A stretch of 57,602 bases of DNA, from the NCBI GenBank assembly GCA_029779475.1, contig JAKPAN010000196.1, forward strand, positions 1 to 57,602, read 5' to 3'. Made by a program: the position numbers and the translations under genes. Each line of letters starts with the position of its first letter. Position 1 is the stretch's first letter. This DNA comes from Pseudomonadota bacterium (GTDB taxonomy: Bacteria; Pseudomonadota; Gammaproteobacteria; Xanthomonadales; Rhodanobacteraceae). The notes under the pieces were generated by a model. That model was given only the letters and a program-made list of their open reading frames with translations. It was not told where the DNA came from and made no database searches. This document shows, in pieces, positions 38,109-46,388 of the stretch.

Positions 38109-39947
38109 CTAGAGGATGCCGACCAGCCCGGCGCCGAATGCGGTCACGATGCGCGTGTAGATCGTCTTCAGCGGCAGGTCGACCTCGGGGAAATCGCCGA
38201 CGTCGACGTGGCAGGCGTAGAAATCCGCGTCGCCGGGCAGCGAGGGCGCGCAGCCGGGCTTGAGTTCGAAGCTGCTCGCGTAGCGGAACGGCCACAGGTC
38301 GAACAGCGGCAGCGCGGTCGAGACGTCGGAAATCGCCTCGTTGACGCGCGCGAGCACGCCGCTGCGTTCGCGCGGCGCGATGGTCCAGGCATTCTGCGGT
38401 TCGGCATTGCGCAGCACCGCGCCGCGTACGCGTGCGGCGATTGCGGCATCGTCGATGATGAAGCCCGATTCGGTGTTGTAGTCGTCCGAGCGCGGATCGA
38501 AGTTGTGCGAGCCGATGATCGCGATCGCGCCGTCGATGACCAGCGACTTCGCGTGCAGGCCGAGGCGCACCCCGCCGCGTTTGAGCGGCGCTTGCGCGTA
38601 ACGCTTGTAGCGGCCGCCGTGTTCGCCGCCGGAGAGCGCGTCGTAGTCGGCGATGAAATCGGCGGCATCGGCCGGGAACGGCTTGAATTCGTGGATCTCG
38701 AAACCGTAGCGGCGCAGGTAGCGCTTCTTGTACTTGTACGACAGCGCGTAGACGTAGAACGCGTCCGTCGCCGCGAGCGAGTTCGTCGACACGATCACGC
38801 GCACCGGCGGCGCGCGCTTGTGCAGCGATCGGAACACCTTGCGTGCCTTGCCGCTGAGCACGAGATACGGGGTTTCCAGCACGATCTCGCGCTGCGCGTG
38901 GACGAGCAGGTCGCTGATGCGCGAGGTCAACGCGAGCAGCGCGGGATCGCCCGCGCGATCGGCCTTGTCCGGCGCGTCGGAGAAGTAGTCGACGCGGCCG
39001 ACGCGCAGCGCGCGCTCGGCGAGCAAGCGCATCGCCTTCGCGTCGAGCGCACGCGCGCGCAGCGCGTCGATGCGCGCGAGGTCGGCGCTTTCGGGCGCGC
39101 GCAGCGGGTTGTGCGAAATGCCGTCCTCGACGATGTAGCGGTTGACGTCGTTGAGCCGCGTCAGCGGCGTCGCGCGCGGATGCGTCCAGAAACGATCGAA
39201 CGAGGCCTGCATCTGCGCGCCGCTGCGCGGGCCGATGACGAGCACGTCGCGGTCGCGGTAATCGAAGGTCTGGTCCCAGTCGAAATAGCGGTTTTCGACG
39301 TTGCGCCCGCCGGCGATGCCGATCTCGCCGTCGACGAGGAACAATTTGTTGTGCATGCGCTGGTTGAAGCGCGAGAAGCAGCACAGCACGCCGGCGGCGA
39401 ATTCGACGGGCTGCGTGACCGCTTCGTCGAAGGTCGGGTTGTAGAGGCGGAATTCGAGGTTCGCGTGTGCGCGCGCGATGCGCGAGAGCCATTCCACGTC
39501 GTCGAGCGAGAACAGCTGGTCGGCGAGAATGCGCACCTTCACGCCGCGCCGCGCGGCGGCGACGAGTTCGTCGAGTACGAGCCAGCCGGCGTCGTCCTCG
39601 GCCCAGATGAAGGTCTGGATGTCGATGCTCTTTTTCGCCGCGCGGATCAGGTGGATGCGCAGCGCGAGCGATTCCTCGCCCTGTTCGAGCACGTCGACGT
39701 AGTGCGCGGGCGCGTTGGCACGATCTTCGTTGCGCGCGCGGTCGGCAAGGTCGGCGTACGGCGAGGCGATCGCGCAATGGTCGGCGCGATCGCAATCGAG
39801 ATCGCCGGGACGTTCCTGCGCGACGAGCGTCGCGGCCTGACGCGCGAGCGGCCGGTTAAGTCCGCAGGCGCCGACGAGCAACGCCAGCGCGGCGACCAGC
39901 GCGCGCGCGAACCAGAGCGTCGCGGCGCGATGCGTGCGGGCGCTCAT
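38109..39947 (-). CDS. Phospholipase D-family lipoprotein
   Basis: A 612-residue protein with two PLD-type active-site motifs: HNKLFLVDGEIGIAGGRN and HAKSLVIDGAIAIIGSHN (HxK-x4-D), so the catalytic pair is complete. It starts at ATG 39947, with an unusual long signal ending in lipobox VGAC (LWFARALVAALALLVGAC, Cys29). The fold is of the cardiolipin-synthase/ PLD type found in many Gram-negative lipoproteins; transphosphatidylation or nuclease activity are both possible. It overlaps the yceI-type gene by four bases (ATGA), so these two are coupled. The final 60 residues (PGCAPSLPGDADFYACHVDVGDFPEV) carry a cysteine pair. Confidence 0.86.
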   Translation of the reverse strand: MSARTHRAATLWFARALVAALALLVGACGLNRPLARQAATLVAQERPGDLDCDRADHCAIASPYADLADRARNEDRANAPAHYVDVLEQGEESLALRIHLIRAAKKSIDIQTFIWAEDDAGWLVLDELVAAARRGVKVRILADQLFSLDDVEWLSRIARAHANLEFRLYNPTFDEAVTQPVEFAAGVLCCFSRFNQRMHNKLFLVDGEIGIAGGRNVENRYFDWDQTFDYRDRDVLVIGPRSGAQMQASFDRFWTHPRATPLTRLNDVNRYIVEDGISHNPLRAPESADLARIDALRARALDAKAMRLLAERALRVGRVDYFSDAPDKADRAGDPALLALTSRISDLLVHAQREIVLETPYLVLSGKARKVFRSLHKRAPPVRVIVSTNSLAATDAFYVYALSYKYKKRYLRRYGFEIHEFKPFPADAADFIADYDALSGGEHGGRYKRYAQAPLKRGGVRLGLHAKSLVIDGAIAIIGSHNFDPRSDDYNTESGFIIDDAAIAARVRGAVLRNAEPQNAWTIAPRERSGVLARVNEAISDVSTALPLFDLWPFRYASSFELKPGCAPSLPGDADFYACHVDVGDFPEVDLPLKTIYTRIVTAFGAGLVGIL

Positions 39948-40540
39948 CCCGGCGTCAATGCGCCGTCGGCCGCGTCGCCTTGCGCGTAGATGCGGAAGTC
40001 GAGTTCGACCTTGTCGGCGATCGTGCCGCGGTTCGAACCCATGCCGAATAGCGAACGGCGGATCGTGCCGTTGACGCGAATCGGGCAATCGTAGGCCGGG
40101 CGCTCGCACTCGGACGGCAGCAGCGCGAACCGCACGGGCTGGGTGATGCCGCGCACGGTCAACTGGCCGGACAGGTCGCCGCCGCCGCGCAGGCGCGTAC
40201 GCGGGACGTCGTCGGAGGTGAAGCTGATCTGCGGGTGACGCGCGACGTCGAAGAATTCCTCCGACTTCGCCCAGTTCTCGTAGCGCGTGCTCGACATGCG
40301 CAGGCTCGTCGCGTCGACGCGCGCTTCCACGCGCAGCGCATTGCGGAACGGATCGAGGCGGACGTCGCCGTCGATGCGTCCGAAGTCACCGTTGATGCCG
40401 AGCAGCCAGACGACCTTGACGCGGAAGCCGCCGCTGGAGCGGCTTGCGTCGAGATGGATGATCTCGCCGTCCTGCGCGCGCGCATGGCCCGCCGCGCAGG
40501 CGCACAGCGCGGCGGCGAGCAGGAGCAGGCGCGCGTGCAT
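39944..40540 (-). CDS. YceI-family periplasmic protein
   Basis: A 198-residue protein with signal peptide MHARLLLLAAALCACAAGHARA, starting at ATG 40540. The mature part has the YceI lipocalin-like pattern: IIHLDASRSSGGFRVKVVWLLGINGDFGRIDGDVRLDP, then VEARVDATSLRMSSTRYENWAKSEEFFDVARHPQISFTSDDV and GQLTVRGITQPVRFAL. YceI proteins bind isoprenoid-type lipids in a long hydrophobic pocket; some carry polyprenols. A Cys pair (CERPAYDC) lies near residue 148. The stop overlaps the PLD gene start, so the pair may work on lipids together. The SixA gene lies 16 bases upstream. Confidence 0.9.
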   Translation of the reverse strand: MHARLLLLAAALCACAAGHARAQDGEIIHLDASRSSGGFRVKVVWLLGINGDFGRIDGDVRLDPFRNALRVEARVDATSLRMSSTRYENWAKSEEFFDVARHPQISFTSDDVPRTRLRGGGDLSGQLTVRGITQPVRFALLPSECERPAYDCPIRVNGTIRRSLFGMGSNRGTIADKVELDFRIYAQGDAADGALTPG

Positions 40541-40556
40541 GCGCGGTCGCGGCGGC

Positions 40557-41036
40557 TCAGGGCCACCAGAAGTGGCGCACCTGCGCCGTGCCCGGCTCGA
40601 TGTCGCCATGCGGAATCGTCAACCACGCGACCGCGCCGGGCGGCATGCCGCGGCCCGAGTCGGACGCGCCTTCGCTGAGCAGCGCGACGAGCGCTTCCAG
40701 GCCTGGATTGTGGCCGACGAGCATCAGGCAGCGTGAATCGGCGTTCTCGTCGAGGATGCGCAACAGCGTGGCCGGCGTCGCTTCGTAGATGCGCACGTCC
40801 TCGCGCGCGGTTGCGCTGCCGAGCGCGGCGGCGATGAGGTCGCAGGTGGATTTCGCGCGCACGGCGGGCGAACAGAGCACGCGGTCGGGTGTTGCGCCGT
40901 GCTGCTGAAGCCATGCGCCGGCGGCCTTGGCCTCGTCGATGCCGGTTGCGCTGAGCGCGCGGGCCATGTCGTCCTGGCCGAGCGTCGAGCTTTCGGCATG
41001 CGCGTGGCGTATGAGGATGATGTCACGCGAACTCAT
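40557..41036 (-). CDS. sixA: Phosphohistidine phosphatase SixA
   Basis: A 159-residue histidine-phosphatase-superfamily protein. It opens MSSRDIILIRHAHAESS with the RHG-like motif L-I-R-H-A-x-A (catalytic His and Arg), RVLCSPAVRAKSTCDLI, and the second catalytic His in LMLVGHNPGLEALVALL. SixA removes phosphate from histidine residues of phosphotransfer proteins (ArcB HPt in E. coli, PtsO/NPr). The start ATG 41036 is preceded by AGGAGCTTCCG. It is likely cotranscribed with the yceI and PLD genes, which lie downstream on the same strand. Confidence 0.88.
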   Translation of the reverse strand: MSSRDIILIRHAHAESSTLGQDDMARALSATGIDEAKAAGAWLQQHGATPDRVLCSPAVRAKSTCDLIAAALGSATAREDVRIYEATPATLLRILDENADSRCLMLVGHNPGLEALVALLSEGASDSGRGMPPGAVAWLTIPHGDIEPGTAQVRHFWWP

Positions 41037-41162
41037 CGGAAGCTCCTGTGCGGCGGAGCGTCGATGATGCCGCAATCGCGAGGGCGATGGTCAAGCCGCA
41101 TCGCATGAACAGCGTTCGAAGCGGATCGGCGGCGCGGGGCACGCCGCCGATCCCGCACCGCC

Positions 41163-41672
41163 TCACTGTCCCGAGCTGGGCGAGGCTGCCGCGGCGGGGC
41201 TTCCGCGGTGGTGCATGAACATGCCTCGCTTGGGCATGAGCTGGTCGGCGGTGACCGTGTCGCTGCCGCCGCTGATGCGATCGAAGCGCGCCATCTGCTT
41301 GGCTTCGAAATCCGCCTTGGTGACTTGCGTGGCGTCCTTGCCGCCGAAGCGTTTGACGAACTGCTCGGCGCGGCGCTCGTTGCGCTGCTGCGTCGCCGCC
41401 GAATGCGCGATTTCGTCGGCCGTTACGACGCCATTGCCGTTGTCGTCGAGCTTGGCGAAGCGGCTGTCGACCCAGGCTTGGTATTCGGCGCGGCTGATCA
41501 CGCCGTCGTGGTTGGTGTCGATCTGGTCGAGGATGGCCTGTTCGACCTGCGCGCGGCGTTCGGCGCGCGGATTGGCGCCGGCTGCGTCGTTGGCGTTGTC
41601 GGCGGCCATCGCCGAGCCGCACAGGCAGGCGGCGAGCGCGGTCAGGGCGAAGCGGCGGGAAAGGATGTGCAT
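41163..41672 (-). CDS. Exported EF-hand calcium-binding protein
   Basis: A 169-residue protein with a signal peptide (MHILSRRFALTALAACLCGSAMA). Two canonical EF-hand loops follow in tandem: DTNHDGVISRAE (about residues 51-62) and DDNGNGVVTADE (about residues 75-86), both with Asp/Asn at 1, 3, 5 and Glu at 12. A third, degenerate loop (DRISGGSDTVTADQL) lies near residue 135. A Gln/Arg-rich helix lies between. Such small periplasmic calcium-binding proteins are widespread in xanthomonads, with unknown partners. The ATG 41672 fits the signal; longer starts upstream add no recognisable sequence. Confidence 0.88.
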   Translation of the reverse strand: MHILSRRFALTALAACLCGSAMAADNANDAAGANPRAERRAQVEQAILDQIDTNHDGVISRAEYQAWVDSRFAKLDDNGNGVVTADEIAHSAATQQRNERRAEQFVKRFGGKDATQVTKADFEAKQMARFDRISGGSDTVTADQLMPKRGMFMHHRGSPAAAASPSSGQ

Positions 41673-41878
41673 GGCGTTCTCCAGGTTGCGGCCGGACCGG
41701 CCGTGCCTGTTGGAACGCGCGGCGGGCGCTTCGGCTGACCGGAACGCTGCAAAGGTTGCGCAAATGCGTGTTAACGGAGGTTTGCGAACGCGCTGGCAAA
41801 CATCGCGCGACGCAGGCTGGATCAAGCCGTGCAAGCGGCGGATCCGGCGTCTCGCGCCCCGATCCGCCGTGTCTCGAA

Positions 41879-42511
41879 TCAGCCGTTCTTCTTCAACCAG
41901 CGCAACAGTTTCGCCCAGTCGTCCTGGTGCGAGCGCACCTGTTCGGAGTGGTAGTCGAAGATGCTCTTGCCGAGCGCGTTGGCGAGCACGTAGCCCTGCG
42001 TGTCGCGCAGCTGCGCGACGAGCGGGAACGGCAGCGACTGCATTTCCTCGACGGCGAGCTGCGAGGCGTTCGTCCACGGTTTCAGGCGATTGGCGACGAG
42101 GCCGACTGCGGCCTTGCCCTTCTTCACACGCGGCAGTTCGGCGACTTCGTCGAGGAACGGCATCGTCGCTTCGAGGTCGATCGCCGACGGCAGCACGGGA
42201 ACGATGAGCACGTCCGCGAACTCCAACCATTCGCCGACTTCGCCGGCCGTGATGCCCGCCGCGGTGTCGATGACCACGCGCTGCGCATCATCCGGCACGT
42301 GCTTGGCCCAATCGCGGCGCAACCCGGGAACACCGAGCACCGCGTTCGGATGCACCGAGCGGCGCTCGCTCCAATGCAGGCTCGATCCTTGCCGATCCGC
42401 GTCGACGAGCACCGTGTTCTTGCCGTCGACCGCGAAATTCGCGGCGAGATTCGTCGCGATCGTGCTCTTGCCCGCACCGCCCTTGGAACTCGCAACCAAG
42501 ACCTTCAGCAT
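41879..42511 (-). CDS. Orphan ParA-family ATPase
   Basis: A 210-residue P-loop ATPase of the ParA/MinD type. Deviant Walker A: VLVASSKGGAGKSTIATNLA (residues 4-23, with signature Lys), then DADRQGSSLHWSERR (Walker A', DxDxQG). VVIDTAAGI is Walker B, and the switch region is FADVLIVPVLPSAIDLEAT. The length matches small partition-type ATPases that position protein cargo. No parB, plasmid or replication gene is near, so this is a chromosomal orphan; it may position a large complex (chemotaxis clusters, carboxysomes or pili use similar ATPases), but this is a guess. The ATG 42511 has a GGAGGCGAC ribosome binding site. Confidence 0.9.
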   Translation of the reverse strand: MLKVLVASSKGGAGKSTIATNLAANFAVDGKNTVLVDADRQGSSLHWSERRSVHPNAVLGVPGLRRDWAKHVPDDAQRVVIDTAAGITAGEVGEWLEFADVLIVPVLPSAIDLEATMPFLDEVAELPRVKKGKAAVGLVANRLKPWTNASQLAVEEMQSLPFPLVAQLRDTQGYVLANALGKSIFDYHSEQVRSHQDDWAKLLRWLKKNG

Positions 42512-42572
42512 GTCGCCTCCGATGGCTTGCACAGCGCGGGAAGCGTACACCGCGCCGCCGTGGCGATGAAGC

Positions 42573-43547
42573 TCAGCGTTCTCCGCGCGCCTTCGAGGCT
42601 TCGCGTGCGTGCTGGCCAGGGCTGACCCAGCCGTCGGGCGGCAACAAGGGCTGGCCATTGCGCTGCGCCAATCGCCGCATCACCTCGAACTCGCTGTCGA
42701 GCGTCGTCCAGTCGGCCAGAAAGGCGGCGTAGGCCACGTTGCCGGGTACGAAATTGCGATGGATCGGCATCGTCACCTCGCTGAGCCATTCCCGCTGGCG
42801 ATGCAGTTCCTTGTCGGCGGGTGTGAGTGCGTCCAGATCGCGCAGCAGCGCGAATCCGACTGCGCTCAACACCATCGTCTGGCTGTTTCGGAACATGTTG
42901 CGCGCGCCTGTTTCACATTGCCGGTGGTGCGGCGAATCCGCTGCCGTCGCCTTGCAGAAGTTCAGGATGGGCTGCGTGGCGGGAAACACGCTGGCTGCGG
43001 TAAACGCCATCGCGAGGAAGAATTCCCGCTCCGTGCGATTGCAGCGCTTCTCGTCGCCATCGCAGATGGGCGCTTCCGGTTCGGCCCGCAACGCGTCCTG
43101 CCACGCGTGCAGCAACTGGCCGTAGTGGTCGTCGAAGCGCGCGCTGGTGGAGAAGCCGGACAGCGCGGCGTCGATACCGGATTCGTCATCGCGCTCGATT
43201 GCCGATCGCAACATCGGCAGCCAAGATGCGCCGTTGTCGGGTTCGAGACGGGTCAGCGCCGTGGTCGCAGACTCGTTGCCTGCCGTCGCGGCGACCCATT
43301 GCACGAGCGCGTCGTCCGGTGCGGCGGCGACCGCCTTCGCAAGGGTGGCGGCGATTTCCGCCGACCGAGGTTCAGCGAACAACGCAGCGGACAACAGCCA
43401 ATCGCGCGGCTTTGAGCTCGCTGCCAGCGATTGCGCGAGATGTCCGCGCGTGGCTTTCCAGTTTGCTTCGTCGTCAGCGCCATTCGCGCAAACAGGCGTC
43501 GACGCGAATGCCGCAACAACAGCAAGAACCAGCGAAGCAAGTTTCAT
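42573..43547 (-). CDS. Exported protein of unknown function
   Basis: A 324-residue protein with a signal peptide (MKLASLVLAVVAAFASTPVCA). I do not recognise the family. The mature part is mostly helical with repeats of Ala-rich helices (LAQSLAASSKPRDWLLSAALFAEPRSAEIAATLAKAVAAAPDDALVQWV, then LTRLEPDNGASWLPMLRSAIERDD), which look like Sel1/TPR-type helical hairpins. Two cysteine pairs are present (ICDGDEKRC; NFCKATAADSPHHRQC), suggesting disulfides. It starts at ATG 43547 and lies 40 bases after the ggt stop on the same strand. Function not inferable. Confidence 0.65.
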   Translation of the reverse strand: MKLASLVLAVVAAFASTPVCANGADDEANWKATRGHLAQSLAASSKPRDWLLSAALFAEPRSAEIAATLAKAVAAAPDDALVQWVAATAGNESATTALTRLEPDNGASWLPMLRSAIERDDESGIDAALSGFSTSARFDDHYGQLLHAWQDALRAEPEAPICDGDEKRCNRTEREFFLAMAFTAASVFPATQPILNFCKATAADSPHHRQCETGARNMFRNSQTMVLSAVGFALLRDLDALTPADKELHRQREWLSEVTMPIHRNFVPGNVAYAAFLADWTTLDSEFEVMRRLAQRNGQPLLPPDGWVSPGQHAREASKARGER

Positions 43548-43587
43548 GGGACATGCCTCATTTCGAATCTGCGCAAACGATAGCGCA

Positions 43588-45282
43588 TCAATATCCAGCC
43601 GCCTGCCCATCCTTGCGTGACTCGGACGCACCGATGTACGTGCGGTTCTTCGCGTCCCATTCGATCGCCTGATAGCCGCCGTAAGGCCCGTCGGCAGAGC
43701 GCACGGAGTGGCCTTTCTGCATGAGGCCGCGCACGGTCTCGTAGGGGAAGCCGGATTCGAGGTCGACCCAGCCGCCGTCGGTCATTGGCGTGGCTTCGCC
43801 TTCGGGCGAGGTCGAACCTTCGTGCTGGATGCGCGGCGCGTCGCCGGCTTCCTGCAGGTTCATGCCGAAGTCGATGAGGTTCATGAGGATCTCGACGTGG
43901 CCCTGCGGCTGCATGTCGCCGCCCATGACGCCGAAGCTCAGCCACGGCGCGCCATCCTTCGTGACGAACGCGGGAATGATCGTGTGGAACGGCCGTTTGC
44001 CCGGCGCGTACGTGTTCGCGTGGCCTTTCTTGAGCACGAACATCTGGCCGCGATCCTGAAGGATGAAGCCAAGCCCGGGCGGCGCCATGCCCGAACCCAT
44101 GCCGCGATAGTTCGACTGGATCAGCGAGACCATGTTGCCCCACTGGTCGGCGGTGGTCATGTAGATCGTGTCGCCGCCGAGATTGGCCTGACCCGGATCG
44201 ACTTTGCGCGCAGCACGTTCGGAAATCAGCGCGCGGCGTTTCCCGGCGTAGTCCTTCGACAGCAGGGTCGCGATCGGCGCCTTGGCGAAATCCGGATCGG
44301 CATAGAACTTCGCGCGATCTTCGAACGCGAGCTTCTTCGCTTCGACGAAGAGATGCACGTGCTCGGCGCTGCCGAACGGGATCTTCGAGAAATCGTAGCC
44401 CTCAAGAATGTTGAGCATTTCCAGCGCGGCGAGGCCCTGACCGTTCGGCGGCAGTTCCCAGACGTCGTAGCCGCGGTAGTTGGTCGAGATCGGTTCGACC
44501 CATTCGCCGTGGTGCGCGGCGAGATCGTCATAGGAAAGAAAACCGTCGTTGGCCTTGAAGTAGTCGCCGATCACGCGCGCGATGCGGCCCTTGTAGAACG
44601 CGTCGCGGCCGCCATCGGCAATCGATTGCAGGGTGCTCGCGAGATTCGGGTTCTTCCAGATTTCGCCTTTCGCGGGCGCCTTGCCATTGAGCGTGAACTG
44701 TTCGGTGAAGCCGGGGAATTTCGACAGGCGCGGTACCGACAGCGCCCAGTAGTGTGCGATGAGTTCGGTGACCGGAAAGCCCTCGCGCGCGTAGCGGATC
44801 GCCGGCCCGAGCAGTTGCTTCATCGGCAACTTGCCGAAGCGATCGTGCAGCGCGAACCAGCCGTCGACCGCGCCCGGCACGCTCACCGGCAGCGGGCCGG
44901 TCGGCGGGATTTCCGTGTAGTGATGATCCCGGAACCATTCCAGCGTCAGCGATTTCGGCGAGCGGCCCGAACCGTTGTAGCCGTAGAGTTTTTTCGTCTT
45001 CGCGTCCCAGACGATCGCGAACAGGTCGCCGCCGACGCCGTTCGACACCGGCTCCATGAGGCCGAGCGCCGCGTTCGCCGCGATCGCGGCGTCGACCGCC
45101 GTACCGCCGGCCTTGAGCACGTCGAGTCCGACCTGCGTGACCAGCGGATGCGAGGTCGCGACCATGCCGTGCTGTGCGATCACTTCCGAACGCGTCGCGA
45201 AGGACTTTCCGGTGATGCGGTCGCCGGCGCTCGCGCCGCTGGCGAAGACGAGAAGCAGCGATGCGACGAGCGCGCGCAACAT
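43588..45282 (-). CDS. ggt: Gamma-glutamyltransferase
   Basis: A 564-residue periplasmic enzyme that cleaves and transfers the gamma-glutamyl group of glutathione and related compounds. It has signal peptide MLRALVASLLLVFASGASA. The proenzyme shows GMVATSHPLVTQVGLDVLKAGGTAVDAAIAANAALGLMEPVSNGVGGDLFAIV, and the autocatalytic Thr begins the small subunit in GGDTIYMTTADQWGNMVSLIQSNYRG. HTIIPAFVTKDGAPWLSFGVMGGDMQPQGH is also typical. It corresponds to the YwrD-like subgroup, whose specificity is less well known. The ATG 45282 fits the signal peptide. The AEC transporter gene lies upstream on the same strand. Confidence 0.93.
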   Translation of the reverse strand: MLRALVASLLLVFASGASAGDRITGKSFATRSEVIAQHGMVATSHPLVTQVGLDVLKAGGTAVDAAIAANAALGLMEPVSNGVGGDLFAIVWDAKTKKLYGYNGSGRSPKSLTLEWFRDHHYTEIPPTGPLPVSVPGAVDGWFALHDRFGKLPMKQLLGPAIRYAREGFPVTELIAHYWALSVPRLSKFPGFTEQFTLNGKAPAKGEIWKNPNLASTLQSIADGGRDAFYKGRIARVIGDYFKANDGFLSYDDLAAHHGEWVEPISTNYRGYDVWELPPNGQGLAALEMLNILEGYDFSKIPFGSAEHVHLFVEAKKLAFEDRAKFYADPDFAKAPIATLLSKDYAGKRRALISERAARKVDPGQANLGGDTIYMTTADQWGNMVSLIQSNYRGMGSGMAPPGLGFILQDRGQMFVLKKGHANTYAPGKRPFHTIIPAFVTKDGAPWLSFGVMGGDMQPQGHVEILMNLIDFGMNLQEAGDAPRIQHEGSTSPEGEATPMTDGGWVDLESGFPYETVRGLMQKGHSVRSADGPYGGYQAIEWDAKNRTYIGASESRKDGQAAGY

Positions 45283-45383
45283 GGGCGATCCCTTGGATGC
45301 GGAAAATCGCAGCATACGGCGCGGATCGCGGGCGCGCATGACGGACGCGCGTAAAGGTTTGCCATGAAGCGAAGCGGCCGGCT

Positions 45384-46292
45384 TCAGCCCGCGAGCAGCC
45401 AATGCCAAAGCGGCAGCGTCGCCATCGAGGCAAGCATGCCGAAGCCGACCAGCGCGGCGGCGAGTTCGGGTGCGAGCCCGGCGAGCGAGAGCAGAGCGCC
45501 GGCGGTGATCATCGGCGGCATCGCGGTTTCGTAGATCGCGGCGGCGCGCATCTCGCCGTGCAGGCCAAGCAGCGTGGCGAGGCCGAGTGCGAGCAGCGGC
45601 ATCAGGATCAGCTTGGCGAGCAGTCCATAGCCGAGCGGAACGAGGTGTTCGCGCGGCATCTTCAGCTGCAGTTGCATGCCGGCCGCCAGCGCGACCATCG
45701 GCAGCAGGCTGTCGGCGACGAGCTTGAGCGGCTTCGCGACCGCTTCCGGGTAGTCGCGTGGCATCACGGTCAACGCAACGACGAGCGCGATGAACGGCAC
45801 GAAGGTGACGATGCGGCGCAGGATCGAGCCCACCGTGTGCCGCTCGCCGCCGTAAAGCCCGAGCGTGATCAGGCCGAACGTGCACAGCATCGGGAACGTG
45901 CCGAACTGGTCGTAGGCGATCGCGTAGCGCAGCGCGCCTTCGCCGGCGAGTGAGGGCATCAGCGCGAAGCCGAGAAACGAAGTGTTGCCGAGCGCAATCA
46001 GGAGCAGAAGCACGGCCGTCACGTCGCGCGAAAAGCGCAGCAACTTCGACAGCGCGAGCGTGAGCGCAAGGCTCGCGACGAGGATCGACCACGGCACCGC
46101 GATCAGGCCGAGCAGGCCGCGCTCGAACGTCAGTTTCGGCGCGTAGAGCAGCACTGCCGCCGGCAGGCAGACGTAGAGCACGACGAGGTTGAGCGCGGCC
46201 GGCGCGCTGTCGGGCACGACGCGGCGCCACGTAAGCACGCGGCCGACGACGAGCATGGCGAGGATCAAACCGAAAGCGGAGGTGGCTGGCAT
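45384..46292 (-). CDS. AEC family transporter (auxin efflux carrier type)
   Basis: A 302-residue membrane protein with ten hydrophobic segments, beginning at ATG 46292 (MPATSAFGLILAMLVVGRVLTW). AEC/PIN-type features are DSAPAALNLVVLYVCLPAAVLLYAPKL, LALGNTSFLGFALMPSL (the N-x-x-F-L-G-x-P/A site), and near the end AMPPMITAGALLSLAGLAPELAAALVGFGM. Bacterial AEC proteins export or import small organic acids (malate, malonate) or amino acids; substrate not predictable. It is upstream of ggt in the same direction with 101 bases between, so a functional link to glutathione breakdown is possible but unproven. Confidence 0.88.
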   Translation of the reverse strand: MPATSAFGLILAMLVVGRVLTWRRVVPDSAPAALNLVVLYVCLPAAVLLYAPKLTFERGLLGLIAVPWSILVASLALTLALSKLLRFSRDVTAVLLLLIALGNTSFLGFALMPSLAGEGALRYAIAYDQFGTFPMLCTFGLITLGLYGGERHTVGSILRRIVTFVPFIALVVALTVMPRDYPEAVAKPLKLVADSLLPMVALAAGMQLQLKMPREHLVPLGYGLLAKLILMPLLALGLATLLGLHGEMRAAAIYETAMPPMITAGALLSLAGLAPELAAALVGFGMLASMATLPLWHWLLAG

Positions 46293-46388
46293 TAGATGGG
46301 TTGCTCGCGAATACAGTGGCATTTCAACGCCGCGCGGGGCGCGCTTGCGTGTGCGCACGTCGCGCGATGCCGCGTCGCGCGCACGAGG

